DNA of 64,000 bases, taken from assembly GCA_977006965.1 (NCBI GenBank), contig OZ345370.1:806001-870000 (forward strand), written 5' to 3'. Shown here in pieces: positions 20,179 through 31,400 of this stretch (within the stretch, counting starts at the first letter, position 1; every line of letters starts with the position of its first letter). This DNA comes from Phymatolithon calcareum (lineage: Eukaryota; Rhodophyta; Florideophyceae; Hapalidiales). A program made the translations under genes and the position numbers. Under the pieces are notes generated by a model. That model did not search any database. It was not told the origin of the DNA and saw only the letters and a list, made by a program, of their open reading frames with translations.

Positions 20179-21432
20179 TTACGTGCGATACTTTCTAAAG
20201 TCATCCATGATTGCGACGAGAGTCTCTGCGGTGCCATCCTCAAACGCACTGTGCCCTGCATTTTCTACGACCTCGTACCTCGCCTCCGGCCAAGCGTTTG
20301 CTAGTTCAAACGAAGTGTGAACCGGGCATACCATATCCCACCTTCCCTGCACTATTGCTCCTGGAATATCCCTAATACGATTCATTCGCGCGGGGTCCAG
20401 AAGCAAGCCGTCACGCTCGAAAAACGCGGCATTCGCAAAATAATGCACCTCAAGTCGCGCTACAGCCAGAACCGCGGCATCTACACCGGCAACTTCCCGC
20501 CTCTCCGTTTCATCGCTAGTCCGCTTCACAGGTGGGCCTGGAAAACGAGAAAGTTCGTTCTCCCAGTCATTCCACGCCTTCGCAGCCACATCCCGTTCAG
20601 CGCAGTCAGGACCCGTCAGCACCTCATGATACGCATGCATGAGGGAGGGGGCCTTACGCAGCCTCTCCGGTAATCCCTCTATATACCTCTTGAATAGTCC
20701 CGGAAACAAAAGCGCCGCACCCGTACGCTCGTAGAACCAATCCAGCTCCTCTTTCCGTGCCATGAATATCCCTCGCACGCAGATGAACCTTACACGTTCT
20801 GGGTGCATCTGGGCATAGGCAAGAATGAGACAGGACCCCCAGCTTCCGCCGAAAAGACCCCACGTTTCCACTTTGAGTTGCTCCCGAAGTGCTTCCATAT
20901 CGCTGACCAGTGCGTCCGTCGTGTTATCCTCGAGACAGCCTTGTGGGGTTGACTTGCCACACCCTCGCTGGTCAAAAAGTATTATGCGATACGCTGCGAA
21001 GCGGAGTGACACAATATAACCCGAACAATATAGTCAGCGGCCGAACGAACATGCAAGTCAACATATCAATGAGCATCTGTGAGCATGCATGCATGCATAA
21101 GTTTGAGTAAAACGCGTACCGTCCGGGTCGAAGAACCGGCGATGAATAGGATGTGTAGCGCCGCCCGGTCCGCCGTGAACGAAAAGCACAGGCTGACCAT
21201 TTTCATTACCGGCGGTGCTATAAAAGATATTATGGCGCTCGGAAACTTGCAGAAATCCACTGTACGTAGACTCGATGTTCGGGTAGAGCCCTTGGCTTCG
21301 AGAGACGGAGCGCGCCCTTTCCAACATCGCTGCGCCTGAACGTGCTCGATCCGAGCGGCCGCTGAACTGTGGTGATGAAAATACGCCCATGGAGAGCAAA
21401 AATGAACTCCGTGCCTGAAAGGCGCACAGCAT
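20179..21432 (-). CDS. Proline iminopeptidase, two exons
   Basis: An alpha/beta-hydrolase peptidase (family S33) that removes N-terminal proline. Exon 1 is 21432-21120 and exon 2 is 20993-20179. Splicing GT (21119-21118) to AG (20995-20994) restores the family's conserved 'FFDPxxYRxxxFDQRGCGxS' run exactly; without it exon 1 stops at 21058. The spliced protein is about 375 residues. It shows the oxyanion motif 'HGGPGG', the nucleophile Ser in Gly-Gly-Ser-Trp-Gly, the Asp in 'GRWDMVCP' and the His in 'GHSAFE'. ATG 21432 is the first ATG; the frame upstream begins at TTG. About 45 residues rich in Ser/Arg precede the family core and could target an organelle. A TACTGTA motif lies 12 bp upstream of this ATG. 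Confidence 0.92.
20994..21119 (-). other. Phase-1 GT-AG intron, 126 bp
   Basis: The intron begins GTACGC and ends TTCGCAG in the proline iminopeptidase gene. It contains in-frame stops and a run of 'tgcatgcatgcatgc'. Removing it rebuilds a conserved family motif without gap, which makes the junction nearly certain. It is the only convincing intron in the window. Confidence 0.88.
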
Positions 21433-21929
21433 TAAGCCTACGGTACTGTACGTACAGCCCGAGCTCGAGATGAATGCCTTCCGATGTGAATCCAATTTTC
21501 TGTTATGATACGTTTTCGAGTGAGGCCTACCATCACAAAAATATCATAACTGAAATGCAAAAGTGATTTTTTACAGGAAGTTTTTTTAACCCCCTCGTAC
21601 TGCAACAATTGAGGTTTATTGGGACACAGTAAAATAATTCTTTTGCGAGGCCCACGCGCATCGAAACACGTCATAGAGTATTTCCTGTCCTTCCCCATGT
21701 GTATGCGCTCGTACTGAACAAGTTTGGAGTGAGTTCGCGCAGGGTACGCGAAGCTACAAGCAAAGCCGCCATTTTTGTCTGCAAATATGCCTATTCGTTC
21801 AGATGATGTAGACAGTTAGCAGTTGCGCGTTCGGATATTATTTCAAGGTGGATGTCTTCTTAAGCACAGTACCTGGACCCAGTTTTTTCGTTTTCACAAA
21901 ATCGGCTGAAAAAAAAGATACGGGCAGTT
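21433..21929. other. Intergenic DNA
   Basis: Upstream region of the proline iminopeptidase gene and the truncated 3' side of the piggyBac-like remnant. The TACTGTA motif at 21444-21450 is the only notable site. Confidence 0.5.
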
Positions 21930-22922
21930 CTACATCGAGCAAAACATTCGAATTTGGCCCCTAAACTGAGCTTTTCGGCCTGCGTGATCAAGACGTAGGC
22001 GGACGTTCTTGAGCTGACCGTATCTGTTCGAAGCGCGCCGAATCCTCGCAAGAATATCCTCTGTAAAGACCATTTCAAAAATGTCAATGGGGTGCAGTTT
22101 TCTTCGGGAGGAAAACTGCTCAGGGATGATGCTTCCTTCCTTAGGGCCGATATAGTTCGCGGGTGGTATCCTTATGCCGGTCGTTTCCTCCCCAATGATG
22201 ACAAGTGCTGAGTGCAATGTCAAAATCTCATCTCTGTGTTCCTCTGAGTCTGCAGTCTCTTCATCCTCCTCTCCCTGTTCGAGTACGATATCCTCCGTTC
22301 CACTCTCGTCATCAGAGTCACTGGCTTCTGGCGAAGGACTCCGAGTAACCAAAGCCATATTTGAATCTGGTTCATGTCCTTCTATTTGTTGGGTGCTGAT
22401 ACCTCGAGTCTGCTCATGGTCTCCACTGTCAGGTGTCTCTGGAGACGAAGGATTTCGAGTAACCAAAGTCACATTTGAATCTGGTAATGCTGGTTGATGT
22501 CCTTCCATGGGCTGGTTACTGATACCCCGAGTCTGCTTATGGTCTGCACTGTCTGGCGTGTCTGGAGAATTTCTTTTTCGGCCACGCTTCTTCGACTCTC
22601 TGAGAGCGAATTATTTAGTTCATAACGAGCGAACATCTTCTTCTAAAGCTGTCCCGTCCGCAGAAAATTGTGTTTCTGCCCACCGTTTTAGACGGTCTTT
22701 CTTGCAGGAAAGACTTTCCACTGTAGGGAGTCTCAAGGATCTCAAGCAATCCTCCAATGCTTTTCCAGGCCACATCCGGTTTTTCCGTTTAGAGCCTGGT
22801 AGATCCGAAAATGATGTTGATGAATATATAGAGATTGAACCCGTTCCTACCTGCACAACGAAGGAGCGCGGGGGCTCTTCAGAGCCATCCATCTTTGTGC
22901 TTCCCTTGCAGCGGACGTCCAA
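21930..22922 (-). pseudogene. piggyBac-like transposase N-terminal remnant
   Basis: The frame 22508-21930 (192 residues) has an acidic, Ser-rich leader followed by 'HPIDIFEMVFTEDILARI' and 'ASNRYGQ'. This matches the piggyBac/PGBD N-terminal signature (P-x-x-x-F-x-x-F/V-F-x-x-x-x-L-x-x-I ... TN-x-Y). The frame extends upstream of this ATG to a TAA near 22615 and includes a basic 'KKRGRKRN' run. A different minus frame (22922-22620) may be the original N terminus joined by a frameshift. The DDE catalytic core is missing: the protein ends 28 codons after the signature. It is a truncated, non-autonomous remnant. The plus strand is also open here but gives no recognisable protein. Confidence 0.5.
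22342..22570 (-). repeat. Two-copy 114-bp tandem repeat in the coding leader
   Basis: The unit at 22342-22455 repeats at 22456-22570, with an in-frame 9-bp insertion and scattered changes. On the minus strand each unit encodes a 38-41 residue segment containing 'QTRGIS', 'EGH' and 'TPDS'. Frame is kept between copies, which supports the minus strand as the coding strand. Confidence 0.75.
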
Positions 22923-23353
22923 TCCGAGAACTTGATGATGTCAAAATGTATGCGCTCTCTGTGATTTTGATGGTAAAGCTTCTGAACTGCTTCCTTCCTG
23001 TGTACGTCACTCTCTACAGAATAGATCCAACAAAACTCACTCATGCTCTGAAAAACTGCACACATAACATTCCTAAGACCCTAATGGTACGACGAATATA
23101 GATTAAAATGGTGCTGGGGCTCAGTAACAGCGGTCAATACTCCGAAAGGTGGATTTTAAGACCCGAAATGGACTATCATTGAATTATTTTAACAATAAAA
23201 TCTGCAAAAAGTATCCACAAAATAAGACTGACCCAATCAGGACAGATTTGTCCAGAAATGGATGTGCAGTAAGAGAGGGTTTTAACCCTTCATTCAATGA
23301 TTGAATGAAATTCTAGTGTCTATTGTAAGAAGAGTGCTCTATCTGACAGATAG
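22923..23353. other. AT-rich intergenic DNA
   Basis: No gene recognised. A short palindromic patch 'cattcaatgattgaatgaaa' lies near 23290. Confidence 0.45.
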
Positions 23354-23678
23354 AAAGCATTGGAAAAAATAATTGCTATTGTAATTATTTAAATTATTGT
23401 TCCAATAATTTATTCCTGAGTCTCGCATATTTATTGTATTTATTGAGATCGTCGTGGTTGCGACAATTATTGTATCGGACTCCTCATTTTTTCGATCCGG
23501 TTATTCTATCGCGACAGAAAGTAGCAAGAAGGATCCAATAATTCGGGGAATAACCAGTTATTTATACCTCACTGAACTTGAATACAATAATTTATTGCTT
23601 CTGCGTTCAACAATAAATTATTTATTCTCGACACTTTTCGAGAAAAGAATAAAAATAAATAAATAATTCCAATGCTTT
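23354..23678. mobile_element. AT-rich MITE-like element with 12-bp ends
   Basis: The ends 'aaagcattggaa' (23354-23365) and 'ttccaatgcttt' (23667-23678) are perfect inverted repeats flanking 325 bp that is very AT-rich. The interior has several diverged copies of 'caataatttatt' in both orientations. There is no coding capacity. No clear target duplication is visible, so the element call is tentative. Confidence 0.4.
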
Positions 23679-25328
23679 GGCTTGTCTTATGCAAGGATTT
23701 TTTCGACTACATGTAGCAATTATCGACCAGAACAAATCAGTGTCATGATGTGACAAGAAATTGATGTTCGACGGCGAGTCGGTGCTCTTTCATACCAAAT
23801 CATCAGCAATAGAAGGTCTGGAAGATTGCTCCAGACTCCATAGTACCCTAATAAAGTCCAAAAAGTGAATGGGATAGCTCTGGAAGCCCTTGCCAGACAA
23901 ATTAGTGGTCGCTTCAGAGCTTCCATGCGCAATGAGTGGGTCTTGGTCCATCAACAGTCACGAAAAAACAAACGCAAAGACCGTCAAGATTACTTTTGCG
24001 CCAAGTAATTCTTCCGGTGCCGATTAAGCGGCCCTCCAATTCGGACTGAGTCGCCGTCAGCAAGAAGATGCATCGGTGCCTGACGTTCAGATGCAGCTTA
24101 AAGTGCAACTCCGAATAGAGCTCCTGAGGATATCGTGCGTTTTTCTGTCCGTTTTTCTATCCAAGGCAATCTTGATGTCCTGTCTAACCCCTTAGGATAT
24201 CATAGAACCTTTGATTGCCCACCTCATGGCTCTGCGCGTGTCTTGGGACCCGGCATCACAAGGAACTTTGGATTTCATCACCTCTGATAGTACACCTGAT
24301 GCTCTGGCGTATTAAGTCAATCAGCTCGGACGAGGGGTTCTTTTGTCAATTGGAGGCATAATTCTTATCCAGTGTTGCGCAATGCATACCACCGAGGACG
24401 AGAGAATCTCCGAAACCTGTGGAACACGACCTGGCGGGCGATGCGACTGTTTCTTGGTAATGCTCCCCCAGTCAAATTTGCAGCAAATTGGCCGAGAAGA
24501 AACTTCTGAGGCGATTCTACTCTGACTCGTTTTTTCAAGAGCCCAGGCAGCCATTCAAGCTGTTTAAACTGCAAACGAAAAGGCACAATGGATTTTCTCT
24601 CAAAAATCTTGCTCTTTGAGATGGGACAATGTGTCTCCATGGCGCGTGTGTGCTGGGATGGTGGTTGGGCCGAGATCGCCATTACTATACTTGGAAGTGG
24701 ATTCCTCTTTGGCGCCAGCCGGAAAATGGAAAAGCCCGTGTTGGTCTATCAACACCTCAACCCGAAGTATGCGAAATAACCTATTCCGCACGAGCTCAAA
24801 TTGGCAGGCAGAATCTATGCCCTAAAGAGATTCTGGATTTTGAGAATGAGTTGCGTACATGCGGTTGGTCGTTTTAAGTCAATAATTCTATAGTGATCAT
24901 CTGTGTCGTTGATTGCTGCTTGCTGTGCTCCGGAACTCATGGGGAATCACGAAAGAAAATTATTCTGCGAAAGTTTTACGAAAAGTTGGCGAGGCAGCTT
25001 GGCTACAACTCAAACAACTCGTACTGCACTCGACGTCGCTCTGAACATTTGTGTCAGGAGTCGAGTTGGAAGTCATTAAAAGGCTACGACGAGGAAACGG
25101 AAGATTGTGGATGGACTCTTCACCCCTTCTAACGTTCAAAATGGATGCTAACTCTGAAAAATATAGAAGGTCAAGCTTGCCTGCTCGTCTTCTAGGGGAT
25201 TTGGCAGAGCTCTAATTTACGAGTGCGGTGCATCTACTGGTAGGAACTGCTTTGACCTGGCACGTAGCGGTTGTCCATAAGCTTTATGTTATTGACGACA
25301 ATGCTGATGAATAATGCACACTGGTCTT
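23679..25328. other. Probable degraded transposon DNA, no clear gene
   Basis: Both strands have many stops and no frame gives a protein I recognise. Short readable stretches on the plus strand around 24580-24875 change frame repeatedly, as in an old pseudogene, but I cannot name the family. Confidence 0.4.
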
Positions 25329-25911
25329 TGTTTTTGTAGACGCGAGAAAATAGGAGCTGCGTTCACGTAACTGACGTAAGAAAATGTGAACTTGGACCGA
25401 TAAATACTTAATAGTTCACCTGGAATTGAGCATTTTATCCGCTCCTATCACTTTCATTCAAAATGAGTTTTATTGGCCAGATGATCTTCCCAACCCGATC
25501 AACCTTCATCTTATAAAACCTGATGCAGGAAAAATAAGTTGGAAGCTTAAATTCGATTGTTTATTTTGATGTGAGGAGGATTTTATAAGTTGTAAATCAC
25601 TACATTATTCTGCGGAGAGGAGAAAAAAATTAAGTTAGATTTTCTAAAGAATTTGAGCAGTGGAAGAGGAAAAAATAAGTTTTTTCTCACTTAAATTTTG
25701 TTCGGAGGTAAGAACAAAATAAGATAGTTTTTTCCAATATTTTGAAGACATGAACAGAAAATGACAACAGCCTGGGCGTGGACTGCTTTGTTATCATTTC
25801 GGTTCGTAGTGGTCCAGTGAAAGAGTCATTTTTGTACTTTGTGCGGGAACTTCCATTGGCGACCAACTTGTACTTTTCAAAACTGCGTGTTTTCTCGCGT
25901 CTACAAAAACA
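25329..25911. mobile_element. Element with 22-bp perfect inverted ends
   Basis: The 22 bp at 25329-25350, containing 'gtagacgcgagaaaa', is repeated exactly in inverse orientation at 25890-25911. The 583-bp element has no coding frame. Its right half is the AT-rich degenerate repeat listed separately. Perfect ends on a non-coding body suit a MITE or other non-autonomous DNA transposon. Confidence 0.55.
25530..25745. repeat. Degenerate AT-rich tandem repeats
   Basis: Variants of 'gaaaaaataagtt' recur at about 25532, 25625, 25668 and 25704, each followed by AT-rich sequence. This suggests a diverged tandem array with units of roughly 40-55 bp. Confidence 0.4.
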
Positions 25912-25916
25912 AGTCG

Positions 25917-26082
25917 TATGTGTACCGTAAGCCAGGATAACAAATGTGTAAAAAGTACTCATACCTGGCCCTCGTGAGTGCAATAGTCCCTCGGGCTCCG
26001 CTCTCGGGCCCTATTGTACCCTCTCGGGCCTGGTACTCTTACGTTTTACTTTCATTTGTTATCCCGGCTTACGGTACACATC
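25917..26082. mobile_element. Foldback MITE, about 166 bp
   Basis: The left arm begins atgtgtaccgtaagcc and the right arm is its inverse complement ending at 26082. Similarity continues inward over roughly 50 bp per arm, including 'ggataacaaatg', with a few mismatches. The centre contains 'caatag...ctattg' and repeated 'cctcgggc'. Transcribed, it would fold into one long hairpin. It starts only 6 bp after the neighbouring 583-bp element. Confidence 0.65.
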
Positions 26083-26179
26083 TCCTTATTAAATTCAGAA
26101 AAAGTAATTGTTCTCAACTGAGGAAAATACCCGCACAAGAGACATTAGTGTAATGCACCCAAATTAGATTATTCGATGT

Positions 26180-27487
26180 GAGCTATTATGTTTTACAGCA
26201 ACGGAAAAATATGTTGCGCGCATTAATAGAATGAAGAAGCACCTCCTGGATCCAAAAAAGCAACTCGGCTACCTGTCTCTACACCACATCGATGACATAT
26301 TCAATTCCGGTACATAGTTTCAAGACCACAATGTCGCCGGTGGCGAAGGTCGTAATGAAGCTCGACGATAAGGTTATCGTCAACAAGAAGTACGTGATGT
26401 TGGAAGGCATCATTTTTAGGGAATGGCGACGATTTGCTTGAGACGGTAGAATAGTACTGTTTTGCCAGGGCAATTATTGCCATTGATCCGAACACAATTT
26501 AGGTCGTGCCAGACGGTCTCCAAGAAACACAAGACCTGGAAACAAAACGAACGAATAGCATCAGACTATAGGGCCCTCAGTATCATACCAAGTATGCACC
26601 GGAGCAGCTCTGCATTGTAGCAGTACCTGGCCGACCGGGCGACGATTTTCGTTTGCAACGAGTAAAGAAAGCAAGGACGGCCGTGTACGAGTTGCGTACA
26701 CTGGGAGTATTCAAGAAAGGGCTAAGTATATAGAAGTGTATACAAATATACAAGGCGCTAGTACAGGCACGCTGGGAGTACGAAATGCACTCGACGTCCT
26801 CGACAGAAGACGTACAAAAGGCCGTCAAGGAAATAGAACTAACATTCTTCAACCAAGCATTAGGACCACAGGCCCGAGGAAGCACGGATAGGCTCCGCCT
26901 TCTGTGCCGAATCCAAATTGCCCCCAACAGCGACGAGAAATTTTGGCCTTGAAATGCTGAGAAGGAACAAGACGAAAGAACGTATTTATTCAAATGAAGT
27001 TCCTGTAAGCAGAAACACGCAATTCATTTGAATACATACGGTAGCACACAAGGAAGGATATCGTCGCGGTGGAGACCAGGGAGAAGTTTGGTGAAGCTGT
27101 AGAGCATATCCAAACAAATCAGTCTTCGCAAACACTTCGATCCAAATTTCTGGCAATGGAAGGAGACCGCCTTGAATCGAAGTGGAAAAGAAAGATTCCA
27201 TACGACAAGATAAGAGAATTTCACGCAATCCTCAAGTTCCTCAAGGTGAGACACAGGCACCTCGCGCTGCAGTATGCCTGTAGCAGATTCACACAGGTGC
27301 GAACAACAAGTATGGCTGAAGAATTCGGCCCCAGAGCTAGAGAGCATATGAACAACCTTGAACGCACGCTAGCAGGATACGACTACGAAGGAGAAAAAAG
27401 ACTGGAAGCAGAAATGGCCCTATATGAGCTCTTAATACTTAGCAAGACACTTACAGAACGCAAGGAGAACGAAGAAGGCCTATATTG
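26180..27487 (+). pseudogene. LINE reverse transcriptase C-terminal fragment
   Basis: Readable plus-strand blocks in changing frames. The block at about 26640-26940 ('ARTAVYELRTLGVFKKGL', then a segment ending in Trp-Glu-Tyr-Glu-Met) resembles the post-palm region of LINE reverse transcriptases. Stops and frame changes separate it from a block at 26195-26320 and from a longer open frame at 27069-27487. That last frame is Arg/Lys/Glu-rich and 139 residues long, and would be the polyprotein C terminus. An A-rich stretch at about 27667-27699 could be the 3' end. No YxDD box is clear. The assignment rests on pattern resemblance only. Confidence 0.42.
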
Positions 27488-28456
27488 ATTCACAGAAGGC
27501 AAGGAAAAATGCGGTTGATCCCAAGCCCAAACAATTTCGTAGAGGACTGAGATAGGATTACATTGGATCCTTAGTTTTCCAGTCCGCCATTCTGGTGTGT
27601 GTTTCGTGAGCTGCACAAAGGTAGATAGCATCTGAGGAAGCCTTGCCCATATCTTCGAAAGTCTGTGCGGCTTTTAAATAAACTTGGATTAAAAAAACCT
27701 ACAACTGTCTTTCTTGAATTGACCACTCATTTCCTCCCGCCACCCTTCGTGCCATGGGTTTACATTCTGGTGCCCACGTGAGCCCATGGTCAGCGCTCTT
27801 GCCGACTCAATGTTTTCATTACAATACTTTTGTCTTCCAGCAATCGTTGAGCTTCTTCCTGAACATGGAGGCACTCCCTGTGCCTGTGTTGTGTTGCATA
27901 TGACATAAGAATGCAGCTCTACGAGTATTTGTCTATTGTTCTGCTTTATGATATGTGAGGAAAAGCTATTGACGTAAGGACAGGAAGTGCGTGCAGAACA
28001 AGAGCACTACTACTTCACCTACTAAGTATCATAGGCATGTGGAACCCACACTGTGGGTGTGGCGAATACTGTAGTTTCTGCCTCCTCGTATGTCACCTAT
28101 TGATTTATCACCTCCGATATGCTAACAAAACCACAATGCTTTGCAAAAAGAATGGCGAGGAACCGCATCATCATCGTTTTGCGCTGCATTGTTCCCTGAA
28201 CTGACGGATCATCTTAAACGGCACATGAAACTGAACGCGACACAGGAGATTCAATAACATGGCGAAATACTCGCATCGGAGCTATGCAGGGCGTGAGGCA
28301 GCGAGGATCACTGTACTGAAACACGAACTCTTCTGATTCCTGTAAGTGATGCGCTCAAAAAGAAGACGTTTGAGCTCTTCAGTGCTCGCGCGGAAACATA
28401 GTTTTTGCGTTTGCAATCTAGGGAAGACAAGGGTCGTTCATTATTTATTTTCATAT
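27488..28456. other. Intergenic DNA, no gene seen
   Basis: This is the downstream side of the NB-ARC/WD40 gene (minus strand). One TACTGTA site lies at 28067-28073 beside a short palindrome, 'cccacactgtggg'. No recognisable frame. Confidence 0.5.
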
Positions 28457-31400
28457 TCACGCTTTCAAATTACATATTGCTACTGCCCCAGTATCCAATC
28501 CTGCGACAAGCAACCTTTCCGTCTCATTGTACCTCCACGAGTTAACGTAAGACGGCAGAGTCCCGAGAGTTGTGTCTTCAATTGGTACATTCGAATACAC
28601 AGTGGAACTTCGACAGTACAGTTCTGCCGTATATGGAGGAAATGATGCGGGCCAAAGGTGTGGTGTTTCTTGCCCACAACTGCGAATGATATTTTCCGCC
28701 TCCTCGAGTGTCATCTCGCGTCTTGCGCCGCTGTCATGTTTGATCAGCGTGTCGCCTTCAGAATCGCTCACTTGCGTTGATTGAAAAACGATTGTTCCGT
28801 TCACGCGATTCCAAATGATGACTGCGCCATTCCAGTCTTGGGACACGACGTAGGATCCGTCATCACTCTCAGAGACCGCCCAAACTGGTGCTCTGTGCCC
28901 TAGCAGCGCATTTCCAATCAGAACCCCTGAATTGGCATCCCATGTGACAACAGTTTTGTCTAAGGATCCCGAGAGAATCCGCTGTCCGTCCGAGCTGAAC
29001 GACACACTCAACACGTTGCCTGAGTGTCCTCTCAGAGGAGCCCCAATTTGATTTGACGTCTCTGCGTCCCAGAGGCGAACTGTTTTGTCGTGTGATCCGG
29101 AGACTAAATATCGCCCGTCACGACTGAACGAAACGCATTCCACCTCATCAGTGTGCCCTTCCATTGGACGACCAATCTGACTGCCGCTACGCGAGTCCCA
29201 CAATCGCACCGTTCTGTCCACCGACCCAGACGCAACGCGAAGCCCGTCATGGCTTACCCCAATGGTCCATACATCAGCATAATTTCCATATTTCCGTTCA
29301 TTCGCTTCCGCTTCCACACAAGTGTCCCAAATGCGTATATTTCCATCGTCAGACCCGGAAATTATTTTTTCGCCGTCAGGCGTAAACGAGACACTTGTCA
29401 CTACGCCGTGCACATCAGAGGATGTCCAGATATTTCTTCCAGTGTTGACGTCCAACAACCGAAGAGTATGATCCAACGAACCAGACGCGAGTAGTTGTCC
29501 GACTGGACTGAACGTAACACATGACACCCAATGAGTGTGTCCTTGAAAGGGCCCAGCGACACACGTCCACGTTGTAGTGTTCCATACTCGAATAGTTTTG
29601 TCCTCTGACCCTGTCGCCAACAGCTGGTCGCTCGCACCGAACGCAACGGAACGAATCATTTCTTCGTGCGCGCTGGAATTTTCGAGGACAGTTCGACCGG
29701 TGCTACTGTTCAGAACTTTGAGCGTGCCATCATCCAGTCCGATTGCAACGTATTGATCATCATTGGAAACAGCAACGCAATAAACAGCGCTTTTCTGCAG
29801 GAAATCTTCAATCTGCGTGCATGTGTTCGCGTCCCAAATCTTCAACGTGCGATCATCAGAGCATGAAAATATCTTCGAACCGTCGCTGCATACAGCAATG
29901 CCCCATACACGCTCGCTGTGTCCTTCCAAAACATGAGCCGGCGACTCGGACGACTCCCATTCCCACATAACGACCGATTTGCCTTCCGAACTTGAAACAA
30001 TTCGTTTTGATCCACCGGCAAATGTCACGTACATTACATCGGCCGAATGTCCTTTCAAACGCTTAACAATATCGCCGGTAGATGCATCTGCAACAACAAC
30101 ATCATTCTCTGCTCCTGCTGCAATAAAGCGACCGCAAGGAGAGCAATCAACTGCTCCGCAATAACCTCCCACTGGAACCTCCATTTTCAGAGCGCTGCGT
30201 GGGTCAGGGAAAAACGGCGTAACAGGCACCAGGTACGGCAATGGTGTGTGGGCTTCGACGCTCTTCAAGTAGGATCTCACAACAGCACTGTCCGTCCTTA
30301 AAATAAAAAGGCGCCCGCACACTTGGAACAGAAACGATCCCTTTCCTTCCGATACTCTTCCCCACGACACTTGTATAGCTTTCCAGATCAACTCAAATTC
30401 TCGACTGAGTCCGAGTTGAAAAACTTCTTCGCCAAGAGTCATCAAACACTCAAAGTCCGACTTGAGTGACAATATACCACCGATGCTAAATCGAACATGC
30501 GTCCATCTCACATCCAGAAGAAGAGCGGCAAGTTCGGTACCCAGATTTGCACACACCAAGTGTCTGGCAAGATTCTCATGAATGTACTCGTCCTCTGGAA
30601 CAGTCCACCACGACCTCGGTGTTCGCGCCAACAACGAATGCTCCAATGAAGTATCTTGTCCATCCAAGAATGGATCGTCAAATCCGCTCCACCCTGGTTC
30701 CAGATATCCGTTGAGAAGGCGCGTGTGCCATTGCGAGAATGTTTTCATCGTCTCGGCCTGTCTTCTGCAATAGTCCAGCTGGAGATCATGAAGCTGGAGA
30801 CCGCCTTCTTTCCCCGACCCTTGTGCATTTTCCCGAAACGTGAGCGTACAGAGACTCAGCCCGCTGAGAAGACGTACGACAGCCAACGCACTGTCGTTGT
30901 CGATCTTCCACATCCGACTCAGCACGGAAACGGAAACCCACGCTTGGTGTCTCAGTACACAGAGACTTTCGTACAGTTGAGCCATCGTGTGGTCGGTGAC
31001 AAGACCATGTCTTCTCTTAAGATTCACGAATTCAGGTTCTAGGAATTTCAGGCTCAGGGAGATTCCGGCGTTCAAGCTTGACCCTGCTGGACCTTGCTCT
31101 TCGCCAAGTTTAAACCTCTGTTTCACCAGTTGTGAAGCATACGTGTCGCAAGCACTTTCCAAAACGCCATATTCCGATGTGAGAAAAGCAACAGCGCTTC
31201 CAGTGACAGCTAGAGCCAGTGGCAGCCCCCCACAAATGGAGAGAATTGTCGCGACACTCCACCAAAGGCCACCAGTGGGGTCTCGAGGAGCTTTCTCTGT
31301 TCCATCTTGTGTTGCATGTGTCATGAACATGCTCTCAGAAACGGCCCCAAGCGTGTCTCTTGCTGCAAAGTCAACCTTGCGCCCTGCAGAGTGCGCGATG

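Noticed and set aside
24580-24877. Possible transposase block in alternating plus frames
   Set aside because: No motif of a known transposase could be anchored; left as unassigned repeat-like DNA.
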